Origin: Massilia sp. METH4
GTDB taxonomy: Bacteria > Pseudomonadota > Gammaproteobacteria > Burkholderiales > Burkholderiaceae_D
Reading direction: 5' to 3'
NCBI RefSeq assembly: GCF_037094685.1
Contig: NZ_CP146614.1
Span: 5,580,001-5,644,000 of the forward strand
Length of the DNA: 64,000 bases
How positions within the stretch are numbered: position 1 is the first letter of the stretch; each line of letters starts with the position of its first letter. The translations under genes were made by a program, and so were the position numbers. The notes under the pieces were generated by a model. It saw nothing but the letters and a program-made list of their open reading frames with translations, did not search any database and was not told the DNA's origin. Below, in pieces: positions 42,523-51,489 of this stretch.

Positions 42523-42844
42523 TGGCTGCTCCTTTTTCGCCAAAAGGCGGAAGGTAGCATGAGCCGCCCTGGGGTGGTGCACGGGTGGTGGAGTCTGGCA
42601 CGGCCCCGCGCCCGCCAGTCGTGGTGGCAATGTGTGAAGTTGTGGTGGACGTGGAGGTGGGCGATTGTGCACTGCAGTTCGGTTAGTTGCATATTTTAGG
42701 AGCTGCAGGGCGCGGGAACGGAAGGGTCTCCACGCGCGTCATTGATCCCATGGCCTAAGCACGCCTGCTGGGATTGACCCGCAGCTCAATACATGAAGCA
42801 AAGCAGGTCGTAAAAATACTCCTTAGCTTGAATGAGTTCTCCCC
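42523..42844. other. Gene-free leader and junction of the glycan operon
   Basis: 322 bp between the DUF6984-like gene end and the GH43 start. On the minus strand the part from about 42672 to 42570 is C-rich and G-poor, with repeated CCACC blocks, resembling a Rho-loading (rut) leader. A possible -10 TAAAAT lies at 42698-42693, without a good -35. ATCCCA...TGGGAT around 42750-42775 is a weak stem. No gene is supported. Confidence 0.4.
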
Positions 42845-43534
42845 TCATGTGGAAGTCCTGATGACGATACGATCGCCAGTCGGATACTCCCGAAGTGGCG
42901 AAAAGTCGACCTTCCAGATATCGAGCTCATAAAGGCGTCCATCTTTGTCCACATTCAAGGCGAGAGATACCAGGACTCCATCGCTATCGACATACTCCGC
43001 CTCGACAAGGCGCGGACCCAGCGACCGGCGGTCATCGCCTGCAAATCGCAGACTGCGCATTGCGCCATTGTCCATGTCGCAGACTCGAGCATGCTCGATC
43101 TCGTTGAGTAACCACTCCTCATCCGCCACGTCCCGAAGCATGGCTCGAATGAGTAAATCCTCTTCCATACGCAGGGATCGACTCATTTCGTGGCGCGCGT
43201 CTTGCCGACAGCGGCCGCCTGTCGCCACACCATTGCGCAGGATCATCACGTATCCGTGGAAGGCCATGTCCGCGAGCCTGATGTCCCCTCGCCCGACATG
43301 CTTCTGTACGTATGAAGCGAGCTCGCGCCGACGGACAAGCCCACCTGTCTTGCGGCACGCCTCCGCGAGCAGCTCGTCGGCATGCACGAATCTGTCCATC
43401 AACCCGAAGAGGGCCTCGCTCCGAACAGTCCCGTCGCTCTCAAGCACATTAATCCAGCTGGACTTTGCCACGTCGACGTTTGGAAAGTTAGCCTTCATGA
43501 GCTCGTGCACGCGGCGTGGATTGATGGTGTTCAT
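42845..43534 (-). CDS. Protein with C-terminal DUF6984-like domain
   Basis: A 229-residue protein. The C-terminal half (about 115-225: EEDLLIRAMLRDV, MDNGAMRSLRF, YVDSDGVLVSLALNVDKDG, ELDIWKVDFSPL) looks like the DUF6984 family (assigned from memory of the motif). The N-terminal 110 residues (MNTINPRRVHELMKANFPNV) are not recognised. Start ATG 43534 has AAGGA directly against it, so initiation is uncertain. Base composition is lower in GC than neighbours, which suggests transfer. DUF6984-type proteins occur near toxin systems, but no toxin is next to it here. Confidence 0.75.
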   Translation of the reverse strand: MNTINPRRVHELMKANFPNVDVAKSSWINVLESDGTVRSEALFGLMDRFVHADELLAEACRKTGGLVRRRELASYVQKHVGRGDIRLADMAFHGYVMILRNGVATGGRCRQDARHEMSRSLRMEEDLLIRAMLRDVADEEWLLNEIEHARVCDMDNGAMRSLRFAGDDRRSLGPRLVEAEYVDSDGVLVSLALNVDKDGRLYELDIWKVDFSPLREYPTGDRIVIRTST

Positions 43535-43709
43535 TCCTTATTATCGATTGATGTCAGCACCCCAGAAACCAAGTGATCACCGCCGGGTAACCGAGGTCGG
43601 TTTCGTTCGCCGGGGAAGCACGCGCTTACTGTCCCGACAGGCAGCTCTCGCCCCTAAGCGGACAGAGGCACCGGATCATGTGACACTTGCCCCTCGCCGC
43701 ATCGCCACC

Positions 43710-44213
43710 TCATGTTCGCATCGTGCGATTCAGCGAATTATTGCCCGCGAAACGCTCGCAGATCCGCCATCCGCCTGCTTCATCCCTGCGCAACGTATCG
43801 ACCATGACCGCGTGGACGAACAGGCCAGGAAGGTGGTCATATTCGGATACCATCTGCCGGCGTGCCTGTTCATGCTCATCAGCCGGCGCGACGCGGACCA
43901 GCAGGTTATAGCTGGTAACCCGCAGGGTGCCGTCGGCTACCTTGTCGACGACATGGTTGAGCGCATGGCGGCGCACGCCGAGGGTCAGGGGCTTGTAGGC
44001 GTCGTAGAACCGGCGCAGCTCCGCATGCCCTCTTACTTCGCCTCGCGCATGATGGACGATGCCTTCCTCGGTGAACGCCGCCACCATCGCTTCGATGTCC
44101 CAGTCGTCGAACGCCATGTTCAGGCGGTTCACGGCATCGATTACCGCGCTGCGTTCCTCGGCGCTGACCGGCCACTGTTTTCCGTCGCTTGTTTGCTCCA
44201 ATTCCATCGCCAC
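43710..44213 (-). CDS. SnoaL/NTF2-like protein
   Basis: A 167-residue small alpha+beta-barrel protein of the SnoaL-like type (VIDAVNRLNMAFDDWDIEAM, FTEEGIVHHARGEVRGHAEL, WRICERFAGNNSL). Members act as isomerases, hydrolases or binding proteins; the function here is unknown. GTG 44213 is chosen because GGAGAAAGCTA precedes it at proper spacing; the ATG two codons later would be 13 bases away. It is divergent from the TetR gene across a palindromic operator, so it is probably a TetR target. Confidence 0.85.
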   Translation of the reverse strand: MAMELEQTSDGKQWPVSAEERSAVIDAVNRLNMAFDDWDIEAMVAAFTEEGIVHHARGEVRGHAELRRFYDAYKPLTLGVRRHALNHVVDKVADGTLRVTSYNLLVRVAPADEHEQARRQMVSEYDHLPGLFVHAVMVDTLRRDEAGGWRICERFAGNNSLNRTMRT

Positions 44214-44232
44214 TAGCTTTCTCCGATTGATT

Positions 44233-44250
44233 GTATTACGATCATAATAC
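44233..44250. promoter_or_regulatory. TetR-type operator palindrome
   Basis: GTATTA-CGATCA-TAATAC: perfect 6-bp arms, nearly symmetrical through the centre (GATC core, one mismatched pair). It sits in the 55-bp divergent region between the SnoaL-like gene and the TetR gene, overlapping where both promoters must be. Binding by the adjacent regulator is inferred. Confidence 0.6.
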
Positions 44251-44268
44251 TATAACGCAGGAGGATGC

Positions 44269-44886
44269 ATGAGATACGAGGCCGACCGAAAGCAGGCGAC
44301 GAGGATGAAGATGGTCGAGACCGCAGCGCGCGTATTGCGCCGGGATGGCATCGCCGCAGCCGGGGTGGCCGGCCTGATGGCCGAGGCGGGGCTGACGAAT
44401 GGCGCCTTCTACGCGCATTTCGATTCGAAGGAAGCGCTTGTTGCTGAAGCGGTCGTTAGCGCACTGGCGCACACGCGGGCTGCGATGGCCACAAAGATCG
44501 AACAGGCTCCGGCCGGGCAAGCTCTGGAGGCCGTCATCTTCCATTACCTCGATCCACAGCACGTCGCGCACCCTGAACATGGCTGCGCCATTGCTGCGCT
44601 GGGGCCGGAACTGGCACGCCGGCCGGAATCTACCCGCCTGGCCATCGACGACGCGATTGAACGTATCGTAGCGACGATCGCCGACGCGATTCCCGGGGTG
44701 AGCGGCGATCCTGTGGCAGCGGCAAGAGCCGTGTTCGCATCGATGGTTGGCACCATTCAGCTGGCGCGTACAGCACATCCGGCCCGGATTCCGGCCATTT
44801 TGCAGGCCGGTGCCGTCGCAGCCAGGACGCTCGGCCAGTCTATCGGCCACTCGGTACCATGCAGCGGAGGGGCTTCCGGTGAGTGA
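44269..44886 (+). CDS. TetR/AcrR-family regulator
   Basis: A 205-residue repressor. The N-terminal HTH occupies residues 10-58 (TRMKMVETAARVLRRDGIAA, MAEAGLTNGAFYAHFDSKEA), the C-terminal part is the ligand domain with HPEHGCAIAALGPELAR, as in the TetR_C_33/YxaF-like group. Start ATG 44269 after AGGAGGATGC. Its stop overlaps the epoxide hydrolase start by 8 bp, so the operon is regulator-hydrolase-thiolase. Probably autorepressed through the dyad at 44233. Confidence 0.92.
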   Translation: MRYEADRKQATRMKMVETAARVLRRDGIAAAGVAGLMAEAGLTNGAFYAHFDSKEALVAEAVVSALAHTRAAMATKIEQAPAGQALEAVIFHYLDPQHVAHPEHGCAIAALGPELARRPESTRLAIDDAIERIVATIADAIPGVSGDPVAAARAVFASMVGTIQLARTAHPARIPAILQAGAVAARTLGQSIGHSVPCSGGASGE

Positions 44887-45850
44887 GTTCAGGCAATATC
44901 AGGTCGTCGCCAACGGCATCCATCAGCATGTGATGGAAGCGGGCAGCGGTCCCGCCGTGCTGCTATGCCACGGGTTCCCAGAACTTGCCCATTCGTGGCG
45001 CCACCAGATCAGGGCACTGGCGGACACGGGTTATCGGGCGATTGCTCCGGACATGCGCGGATATGGCCGAACCGACGCGCCGCCGCAGCCGGATCGATAC
45101 ACGATCTTCCACCTGGTCGGCGACATGGTCGGGCTGCTCGACGCGCTGGAGGTGCGGCAGGCCGATATCGTTGGCCACGACTGGGGGGCTCCTGTTGCCT
45201 GGACGGCGGCGCAGATGCGGCCGGACGTTTTCACCAGCGTCACTGGCATGTGCGTCCCTTTCGCGCCGCGTGGACCGGCAAGCAGCCTGGAAGCTACGCG
45301 CCGTGCCGGGCGGCACGCGTTCTACCAGCTCTATTTCCAGCAACCCGGTGTGGCGGAACGGGATTTCAACGCGGACATCGGCGCGACCGTTCGCCGCATG
45401 ATGTGGACGTTGTCCGCGGGACCGGAGGCACCGTGGAGCGGCATGATCGGAACCGGCGGCGCACTCGACGCCCTGTCGGAACCGACAGGGCCGATGCACT
45501 GGCTGGGAACCGAAGACCTGGCCGTCTATGCCGCTGCGTTCGCCGCATCGGGTTTCACGGGAGCCCTGAACTGGTATCGCAACATCGATCGCAACTGGGA
45601 GTTGACTGCGCCATTCCAGCATTGCGCCATCCGCCAGCCGGCGTGGTTCATCACAGGCGAGCGGGACCCGATCTATCCCCTCGTGAAGCCGCTTGTCGAC
45701 GCGCTGCCGCGCACCGTGCCGGGCCATCTCGGCACGACTATCGTGCCCGGGGCCGGTCACTGGGTGCAACAGGAAGCCGCCCATGCAGTCAACCGGGTGT
45801 TACTCGACTTTCTCCGGCAAGCGCACGTGCTCCAGCCCAGCTTGCAGTGA
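44879..45850 (+). CDS. Alpha/beta hydrolase, soluble epoxide hydrolase type
   Basis: A 323-residue cytoplasmic hydrolase, likely opening epoxides through an ester intermediate. HGFPE oxyanion motif at 31-35, DMRGYGRTDAP, nucleophile D101 in GHDWGAP, cap motif FYQLYFQQPGVAE and catalytic histidine near residue 300 (GAGHWVQQE). The cap tyrosines match soluble epoxide hydrolases. Start GTG 44879 after GGAGGGGCTTCCG, overlapping the TetR stop by 8 bp. Together with the thiolase it may degrade an unsaturated or cyclic hydrophobic compound. Confidence 0.9.
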   Translation: MSEFRQYQVVANGIHQHVMEAGSGPAVLLCHGFPELAHSWRHQIRALADTGYRAIAPDMRGYGRTDAPPQPDRYTIFHLVGDMVGLLDALEVRQADIVGHDWGAPVAWTAAQMRPDVFTSVTGMCVPFAPRGPASSLEATRRAGRHAFYQLYFQQPGVAERDFNADIGATVRRMMWTLSAGPEAPWSGMIGTGGALDALSEPTGPMHWLGTEDLAVYAAAFAASGFTGALNWYRNIDRNWELTAPFQHCAIRQPAWFITGERDPIYPLVKPLVDALPRTVPGHLGTTIVPGAGHWVQQEAAHAVNRVLLDFLRQAHVLQPSLQ

Positions 45851-45929
45851 TATGTGCGCGGGCCGGGCGCACCTGGCCCGGCAGTTCCCACACCACGCCG
45901 CATCCCGCGGCATTTTGAAAGGATCCATC

Positions 45930-47114
45930 GTGTCTCATCGAGAAATCGTCCTGTGCGCTCCCGTGCGAACGGCAATAGGCACGTTCAACGGCTCGCTCAA
46001 AGGTACCAGTGCAGTGGAGCTCGGGGCGACTGCCCTGCGCGCGACCGTCGAACGTTCTGGCATCGATCCGCAACACGTCGATGCGGTCCTGATGGGCAAT
46101 GTAGTCCAGGCAGGAAACGGTATGAACCCCGCGCGCCAGGCGGCGATCCATGCGGGCCTGCCGGTCGAGGTACCAGCGATGACGCTGAATCGCGTCTGCG
46201 GCTCGGGTGCCCAAGCGATCGCTTCCGCTGCCTTCGAAATACTGGCGGGGGCGGCAAGCGTCGTGCTCGCGGGCGGCATGGAAAACATGGACCAGGCCCC
46301 GTACCTGCTGCCGGAAGGCCGGTGGGGCATGAGGATGGGCCATGCGCGGATCCTCGACAGTCTGTTGCGCGATGGCCTGGTCGATGCGTTTTCGTCGGAA
46401 CACTCCGGGTGGCACACGGAGGATCTCGTGCGCGACTGCGATATCAGCCGGGACGCCCAGGATCGCTGGGCGGCGCTCTCCCAGCAACGCTTTTCGGCAG
46501 CGCAGGCGGCCGGCGCGTTCGGCGACGAGATCGCGGCGGTCACCCTCAAGGGCAAGGCTGGAACGCGGCTGTTCGTCGCCGACGAATCCAATCGTCCGGA
46601 TACGACTGTAGAGTCGCTCGCCAAGCTCCGGCCAGCGTTCCGGCCGGATGGAACGATCACGGCAGGCAATGCACCGGGCCTGAACAGCGGCGCCGCTGCC
46701 GTCCTGGTCGCGGAGCGCCGCGCCGCCGATGCGCTGGGCCTGCAACCGCTGGCACGCCTCGTGGCGACAGGCGTCGCCGGCGTGGCGCCAGGCCAGTTCG
46801 GCCTGGGCCCGGTTCCGGCCGTCCACAGGGCGCTCGAACGCGCAGGCTGGACGCTGTCCGACGTGGATCGCTACGAAATCAACGAAGCCTTCGCCGCCGT
46901 CCCACTGGCCGTTGCACGCCGGCTTTCGCTGCCCGCGGACGTCATCAATGTCGAAGGTGGCGCGGTTGCGCATGGGCACCCGATCGGCGCCACGGGTGCA
47001 ATCCTCATAGTACGACTGCTCCATGCCATGCGGCGCGGGCTAGCACAACGCGGCATTGTGACCCTGTGCATTGGCGGCGGCCAGGGTATCGCACTGGCGA
47101 TCGAGAAGATTTGA
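45930..47114 (+). CDS. Acetyl-CoA C-acyltransferase (thiolase)
   Basis: A 394-residue thiolase, cleaving or forming beta-ketoacyl-CoA. Nucleophilic cysteine C90 (NRVCGSGAQA), NEAFAA, the histidine motif AHGHPIGATGA and the final LCIGGGQG are all present. Start GTG 45930 (VSHREIVLC) after AAAGGATCCATC; no better ATG. Lies 79 bp after the epoxide hydrolase and 8 bp before the next gene. Context suggests beta-oxidation-like catabolism. Confidence 0.93.
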   Translation: MSHREIVLCAPVRTAIGTFNGSLKGTSAVELGATALRATVERSGIDPQHVDAVLMGNVVQAGNGMNPARQAAIHAGLPVEVPAMTLNRVCGSGAQAIASAAFEILAGAASVVLAGGMENMDQAPYLLPEGRWGMRMGHARILDSLLRDGLVDAFSSEHSGWHTEDLVRDCDISRDAQDRWAALSQQRFSAAQAAGAFGDEIAAVTLKGKAGTRLFVADESNRPDTTVESLAKLRPAFRPDGTITAGNAPGLNSGAAAVLVAERRAADALGLQPLARLVATGVAGVAPGQFGLGPVPAVHRALERAGWTLSDVDRYEINEAFAAVPLAVARRLSLPADVINVEGGAVAHGHPIGATGAILIVRLLHAMRRGLAQRGIVTLCIGGGQGIALAIEKI

Positions 47115-47122
47115 CGGCAGCC

Positions 47123-47638
47123 ATGAAGCAAGAGACGGCCATGTTCCAAAAGTCGCGAGTTCTCGTCCCTGTCGAGGGACGGGCTCCGCTGCCGGCGTGG
47201 CTGTACCTGGCCGACAAGGGAGGTAATCGCGCGGCGATATCCATCGCATACGATCCTGCTACCGGTAGCGAAGGCGAGGTGGCGTTCTTTGCGGCTGCTT
47301 TCGCCTTTTCGGGCTACTCGGTGCTGACCCATGCGCATCGGGAAGGGGACGCAACTATTGCGGGCGGGGGCAAGCACAGCGAATGCGTCCTCCTGGATTG
47401 GCAATGCGGCGTCACTTTCCTGCGCCGCCTGCCCGGTGTCGATACGCCCCGCATCGGCATCTGGAACCAGGGCCCAGCGGGATACGGCAGGCGGATGCAA
47501 ACTCAAGACTGCCTGCTCGCGGTCTTCGATGAAGCACCCAGCCGGATTTACCGTCCTAACGCCGCCGATGTGATGCAGGTTCGTGGCTATGCCGCGCTAT
47601 CCTGGTTCGCCCACCATATCCCGGACTACCAAGCGTAG
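47123..47638 (+). CDS. Short alpha/beta-hydrolase-like protein, possibly inactive or truncated
   Basis: A 171-residue protein resembling the N-terminal half of dienelactone/YcjY-type hydrolases (VPVEGRAPLPAWLYL, FAFSGYSVLTHAHREGD, VTFLRRLPGVDTPRIGIW). Where the nucleophile elbow G-x-S-x-G is expected, the sequence reads IWNQGPAGYG, without serine, and no catalytic histidine follows; it ends at 171 residues where such enzymes run to about 300. It is either a degraded gene or a specialised non-enzymatic protein. Start ATG 47123, 8 bp after the thiolase. Confidence 0.6.
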   Translation: MKQETAMFQKSRVLVPVEGRAPLPAWLYLADKGGNRAAISIAYDPATGSEGEVAFFAAAFAFSGYSVLTHAHREGDATIAGGGKHSECVLLDWQCGVTFLRRLPGVDTPRIGIWNQGPAGYGRRMQTQDCLLAVFDEAPSRIYRPNAADVMQVRGYAALSWFAHHIPDYQA

Positions 47639-47802
47639 ATTGACGCACATTGAGCAGAATTCTGGACAGCCGTTTGCGCCGTGCACGGCCGTATCTGGCC
47701 AAACTCGGCCGTTCGCCGCAGTATGATAGGTCGTCGAACGGAAAAATCATAGGCTGTCACGACAGGCAGCTCCTGCCCCAACGTGGACTGTCGCAACATC
47801 GA

Positions 47803-48060
47803 TCAGGTCGCGAAAACGGCGCCTTCAATCCAAATCCGTTCGCCTGGGTGATGCTCTTCGATAGTCGCAAGTACATCCTGAATTGTCGCGGTGTCGGCAT
47901 CCGCAAGAGAACAGGTGAAGCGAGTGACATTACCGCGCTCCAGCTTCTCAAATTCTGCTTCCGACAACGCATCAGCGCTGCACCATATCGGAGCGTTCGC
48001 CGCTTCCGAGGCATTCAAAATGTCTCGCAGGCCTTGTTGGGATAGTGCTAAGTACACCAT
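47803..48060 (-). CDS. Small hypothetical protein
   Basis: An 85-residue acidic protein I do not recognise (MVYLALSQQGLRDILN, APIWCSADALSEAEFEKLER, TIQDVLATIEEHHPGERIWI). Start ATG 48060 after GAGGATGAC. Composition is lower in GC and AT-tolerant, unlike neighbours, which suggests acquisition. It is isolated: 47639-47802 and 48061-48307 hold nothing else I can support. Confidence 0.65.
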   Translation of the reverse strand: MVYLALSQQGLRDILNASEAANAPIWCSADALSEAEFEKLERGNVTRFTCSLADADTATIQDVLATIEEHHPGERIWIEGAVFAT

Positions 48061-48307
48061 GTCATCCTCAGTTTTCAGTGCAGAAAAGCGGCGCTGCCCC
48101 AAGGTCAGCTTCTGGCCGAAACCGGCCTGCGGCAATCGCTCAGTCTACGATGTCGTTACCCTCCGGACAGGGGGCCGGTTTTGCCAGGCGTTCTGAAGCT
48201 CGCCGGTCTGGACTTGCCCCGTCTCCGCACTGCGGCAGAACTGCGCAGACGGCGATGTCAAAGCCAGCTCCCTGGGGACCTGCCAAAGCCGCCGTGGCGA
48301 GACAATT

Positions 48308-48922
48308 TCAGTTGTATCCGGAAAGATGCCGATCGATCAACGGCGCGACCGCGTTCGCCATCGCGCAACCGAGGTCGTGGTCCCCACCCGGAAGCACATG
48401 CAGCGCCGCGCGCGGCAGCAACGCGGCGAGCCGCTCGCCGACCTTCACGGGACTGATGGGGTCCGCATCGCCCCACAACAGCAGCGTCGGCATGCGCAAT
48501 CCCGGCAATCTCTGCGACAGGTCTTCCCGGTAGCCGGTGAACCAGTCCGGCAAGCCAGGATGGGCGACGCGCAGTGCCGGGCGCCAGTCTTGCGCATCGA
48601 GGGCGGCCATGTCCATTCCGCCCGAAGTCACCGAAAGGACCAGGTGCGTGACGAGATCGGGCTTCCGCAGCGCCGCCAGCACGGCGACCACGCCGCCCAT
48701 CGACTGCGCAATCAGCGCGCTCGGCTCATCGATGCCGGCAACGATCCGCTCGACCAGGTCTTCGATGCCGCGTATACCCGGGTCGGGTGGGATGCCGCTG
48801 AAGCCAGGCCAGGTCACATGGACCTTCCGGGCCGGATGATGCAGCAGGCTGGCAATCGGCTGCCAGAACTCCGGCCGGCCCAGTGCGCCGGGCAGGAAAA
48901 AGATCTTGGATGGTCTTTGCAT
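48308..48922 (-). CDS. Alpha/beta-fold hydrolase
   Basis: A 204-residue serine hydrolase. FFLPGALGRPEFWQPIASLL at the start, nucleophile elbow AQSMGGVVA (serine near residue 74), aspartate in LLWGDADPIS, histidine in LPGGDHDLG. Short for the fold; cap reduced. Substrate unknown. Start ATG 48922; ribosome site weak. It lies downstream of maeB on the same strand but a terminator (48982-49018) separates them. Confidence 0.88.
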   Translation of the reverse strand: MQRPSKIFFLPGALGRPEFWQPIASLLHHPARKVHVTWPGFSGIPPDPGIRGIEDLVERIVAGIDEPSALIAQSMGGVVAVLAALRKPDLVTHLVLSVTSGGMDMAALDAQDWRPALRVAHPGLPDWFTGYREDLSQRLPGLRMPTLLLWGDADPISPVKVGERLAALLPRAALHVLPGGDHDLGCAMANAVAPLIDRHLSGYN

Positions 48923-48981
48923 GATCGGCTATCGAAATGGTTCCGGCGGGATGGGGCTGCATCCTGCGAGCGGAAAATGAA

Positions 48982-49018
48982 AGGCCCGGGCCGCGGTCAG
49001 ACTCCGCGTCCCGGGCCT
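48982..49018 (-). terminator. Terminator hairpin after maeB
   Basis: AGGCCCGGG (48982-48990) pairs with CCCGGGCCT (49010-49018); a smaller inner pairing (CGCGG/CCGCG) is possible. On the minus strand the stem is followed by TTTCATTTTCC, a short T tract, which fits intrinsic termination 33 bases after the maeB stop. Confidence 0.7.
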
Positions 49019-49050
49019 CCTGGGTATCAACCCGTCAGCGGGTCAAGGCA

Positions 49051-51237
49051 TCAACGCACCGCTTCGGCAACCGCCACGGCAGTCATGTTGACGATACGGC
49101 GCACCGTGGCGCCCGGGCCGAGCACGTGCACCGGCTTGGCGGCGCCCAGCAGCACGGGGCCGACGGTCACGCCCTTCCCGCCCGTCACCTTCAGCAGGTT
49201 GAAGGCGATGTTGGCGGCGTCCAGCGACGGCATCACCAGCACATTGGCTTCGCCCGTGAAGCCGGGCACCACGCCGCCGACCAGCGCCACGTCACCCTGC
49301 ACTTCGCCGATCACCGGCAGGTCCGGCGACGAATGCGCCAGCAGCGCGCGCGCGTCGCGCATCTTGCGGGCCGAGGGGCGCTCGGACGAGCCGGCCGTGG
49401 AGTGCGACAGCAGCGCCACGCGCGGTTCCAGGCCGAAGTGGCGCACCTGCTCGGCGGCCAGGCGGGCGATCGCGGCCAGTTCCTCGGCGGTCGGGTCGTC
49501 GTTCACGTGCGTGTCGGCCACGAACAGCGTGTGCTTCTCCAGCACCAGCGCGTTCATCGTCGCCATCACCTCGGCGCCAGGCGCCAGGCCGATGGTTTCG
49601 CGCACCTGGTCCAGGTGCGTGTCGATGCTGCCGCGCAGGCCGCAGATGACGGCGTCGGCTTCGCCGGATTTCAGCAGCGCCAGCGCATGGTCGGTCGTGT
49701 CCACGTTGCCTGGTTCTGCGATCGTGTAGTCGGTGCCGCGCTTCAGGCGCAGGCCGGCCGCGGCGATCGCCGCTTCGACCTTGGCCGCGTCGCCGACCAG
49801 CACCGGCTTGGCCAGGCCTTCGTCGACGATGGTCTGCACGGCGCGCAGCACGCGCTCTTCATCGCCCTCGGCGTAGGCCACGCGTTTCTGCGCGGCCTTG
49901 GCGGCCGTGAACAGCGGCTTCATCACCAGCCCCGTGTGGTACACCTGCTGCTGCAGTTGCGCGCGATAGGCGGCCAGGTCGGCGATCGGCTGTGTCGCAA
50001 CGCCCGATTCGGCAGCGGCCTTCGCCACGGCCGGCGCGATCGCTGCGATCAGGCGCTGGTCGAACGGCTTCGGAATGATGTAGTCGGGGCCGAAGGCCAG
50101 CGTCTGGCCCGCGTAGGCGGCGGCCACGGTTTCCGACACTTCCGCCTCGGCCAGCTCGGCGATCGCCACCACGCAAGCCTGCTTCATCTGCTCGGTGATG
50201 CGCGTGGCGCCGCAGTCCAGCGCGCCGCGGAAGATGTACGGGAAGCACAGGACGTTGTTGACCTGGTTCGGGTAATCCGAACGGCCGGTGGCGATGATCA
50301 CGTCCGGCCGCGCGGCGCGCGCCACTTCCGGGCGGATTTCCGGTTCCGGGTTGGCCAGCGCCAGGATGATCGGGCGGTCGGCCATCGTCTTGACCATGTC
50401 GCCGGTCAGCACGCCGGCGGTCGAGCAGCCCAGGAACACGTCGGCACCGGCGACGATGTCGGCCAGCGTGCGCGCTGCCGTGTCCTGCGCGTAGCGCGCC
50501 TTGTTCGCTTCCATGTTCGCTTCGCGGCCCTGCCAGATCACGCCGCGCGAGTCCGTCACGTACACATTCTCGCGGCGCACGCCCAGGCCCACCATCATGT
50601 CCAGGCAGGCGATCGCCGCCGCGCCGGCGCCGGAGGCGACCAGCTTGATGTCGCCGATGCGCTTGCCCGCGACCTTCAGCGCGTTCAGCAGCGCGGCGCT
50701 GGAGATGATCGCCGTGCCGTGCTGGTCGTCGTGGAAGACGGGAATGTTCATGCGCTCGCGCAGCTTCTGCTCGATGTAGAAGCACTCCGGCGCCTTGATG
50801 TCTTCCAGGTTGATGCCGCCAACCGTCGGTTCCAGCATCGCAATGGCTTCCACCAGCTTGTCCGGATCGTTCTCGGCCAGTTCGATGTCGAACACGTCCA
50901 CCCCGGCAAACTGCTTGAACAGGCAGCCCTTGCCTTCCATGACGGGCTTCGATGCCAGCGGGCCGATATTGCCCAGGCCCAGCACGGCGGTGCCGTTCGA
51001 GATCACGGCCACCAGGTTGGCGCGCGACGTGTACTCGGCCGCGGCGGCCGGGTTGGCGGCGATTTCCTCGCACGCATAGGCCACGCCCGGCGAATAGGCC
51101 AGCGACAGGTCGCGCTGGTTCGACAGCGGCTTGGTCGGCACGACTTCGATCTTGCCGCGCGTGGGCAGGCGGTGGTATTCCAGGGCGTCCGCGCGCAGTT
51201 GCTCGTCGCGGCGCTCTTCGTTGTACTCGTTGGTCAT
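49051..51237 (-). CDS. maeB: NADP-dependent malic enzyme
   Basis: A 728-residue cytoplasmic enzyme, oxidatively decarboxylating malate to pyruvate. Malic N-terminal domain with [15 protein letters not shown] and the metal/catalytic FHDDQHGTA, Rossmann domain ([26 protein letters not shown]), then a C-terminal phosphotransacetylase-like domain from about residue 425 ([18 protein letters not shown]), the long MaeB form (about 750 residues). Start ATG 51237 after AGGAGAAAGC. Single gene; the 252-bp upstream gap holds CTACA...TGTAG around 51460 but no clear promoter. Confidence 0.97.
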   Translation of the reverse strand: MTNEYNEERRDEQLRADALEYHRLPTRGKIEVVPTKPLSNQRDLSLAYSPGVAYACEEIAANPAAAAEYTSRANLVAVISNGTAVLGLGNIGPLASKPVMEGKGCLFKQFAGVDVFDIELAENDPDKLVEAIAMLEPTVGGINLEDIKAPECFYIEQKLRERMNIPVFHDDQHGTAIISSAALLNALKVAGKRIGDIKLVASGAGAAAIACLDMMVGLGVRRENVYVTDSRGVIWQGREANMEANKARYAQDTAARTLADIVAGADVFLGCSTAGVLTGDMVKTMADRPIILALANPEPEIRPEVARAARPDVIIATGRSDYPNQVNNVLCFPYIFRGALDCGATRITEQMKQACVVAIAELAEAEVSETVAAAYAGQTLAFGPDYIIPKPFDQRLIAAIAPAVAKAAAESGVATQPIADLAAYRAQLQQQVYHTGLVMKPLFTAAKAAQKRVAYAEGDEERVLRAVQTIVDEGLAKPVLVGDAAKVEAAIAAAGLRLKRGTDYTIAEPGNVDTTDHALALLKSGEADAVICGLRGSIDTHLDQVRETIGLAPGAEVMATMNALVLEKHTLFVADTHVNDDPTAEELAAIARLAAEQVRHFGLEPRVALLSHSTAGSSERPSARKMRDARALLAHSSPDLPVIGEVQGDVALVGGVVPGFTGEANVLVMPSLDAANIAFNLLKVTGGKGVTVGPVLLGAAKPVHVLGPGATVRRIVNMTAVAVAEAVR

Positions 51238-51489
51238 GCTTTCTCCTTCAGGCCGGGCGGGCGCGCACACGGGCGCCGCAGGCTTATTGATAGTAATCGG
51301 TGCACGTGTTCGCGCATCGCGCCGCGGCCGCGCGCCGTGTGGGTCACGCTCCGCAAGCTGGCCGCCGCAGTGCGATGCGCATATGCGTGCGGGCGATGTC
51401 AGACGATCTAGGTGTGCTGAACCGTCAATATTACCCTGAACTACAGCGCAGTGTGTAGTCGCACTTTTCGGCACGACCGTTCCTTTATT

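Noticed and set aside
42420..42692. His-rich open frame (many CAC codons) in the glycan operon leader, resembling a histidine leader peptide
   Set aside because: The histidines come from the CCACC repeats; no ribosome site, and the frame runs into the GH43 coding region in another phase.
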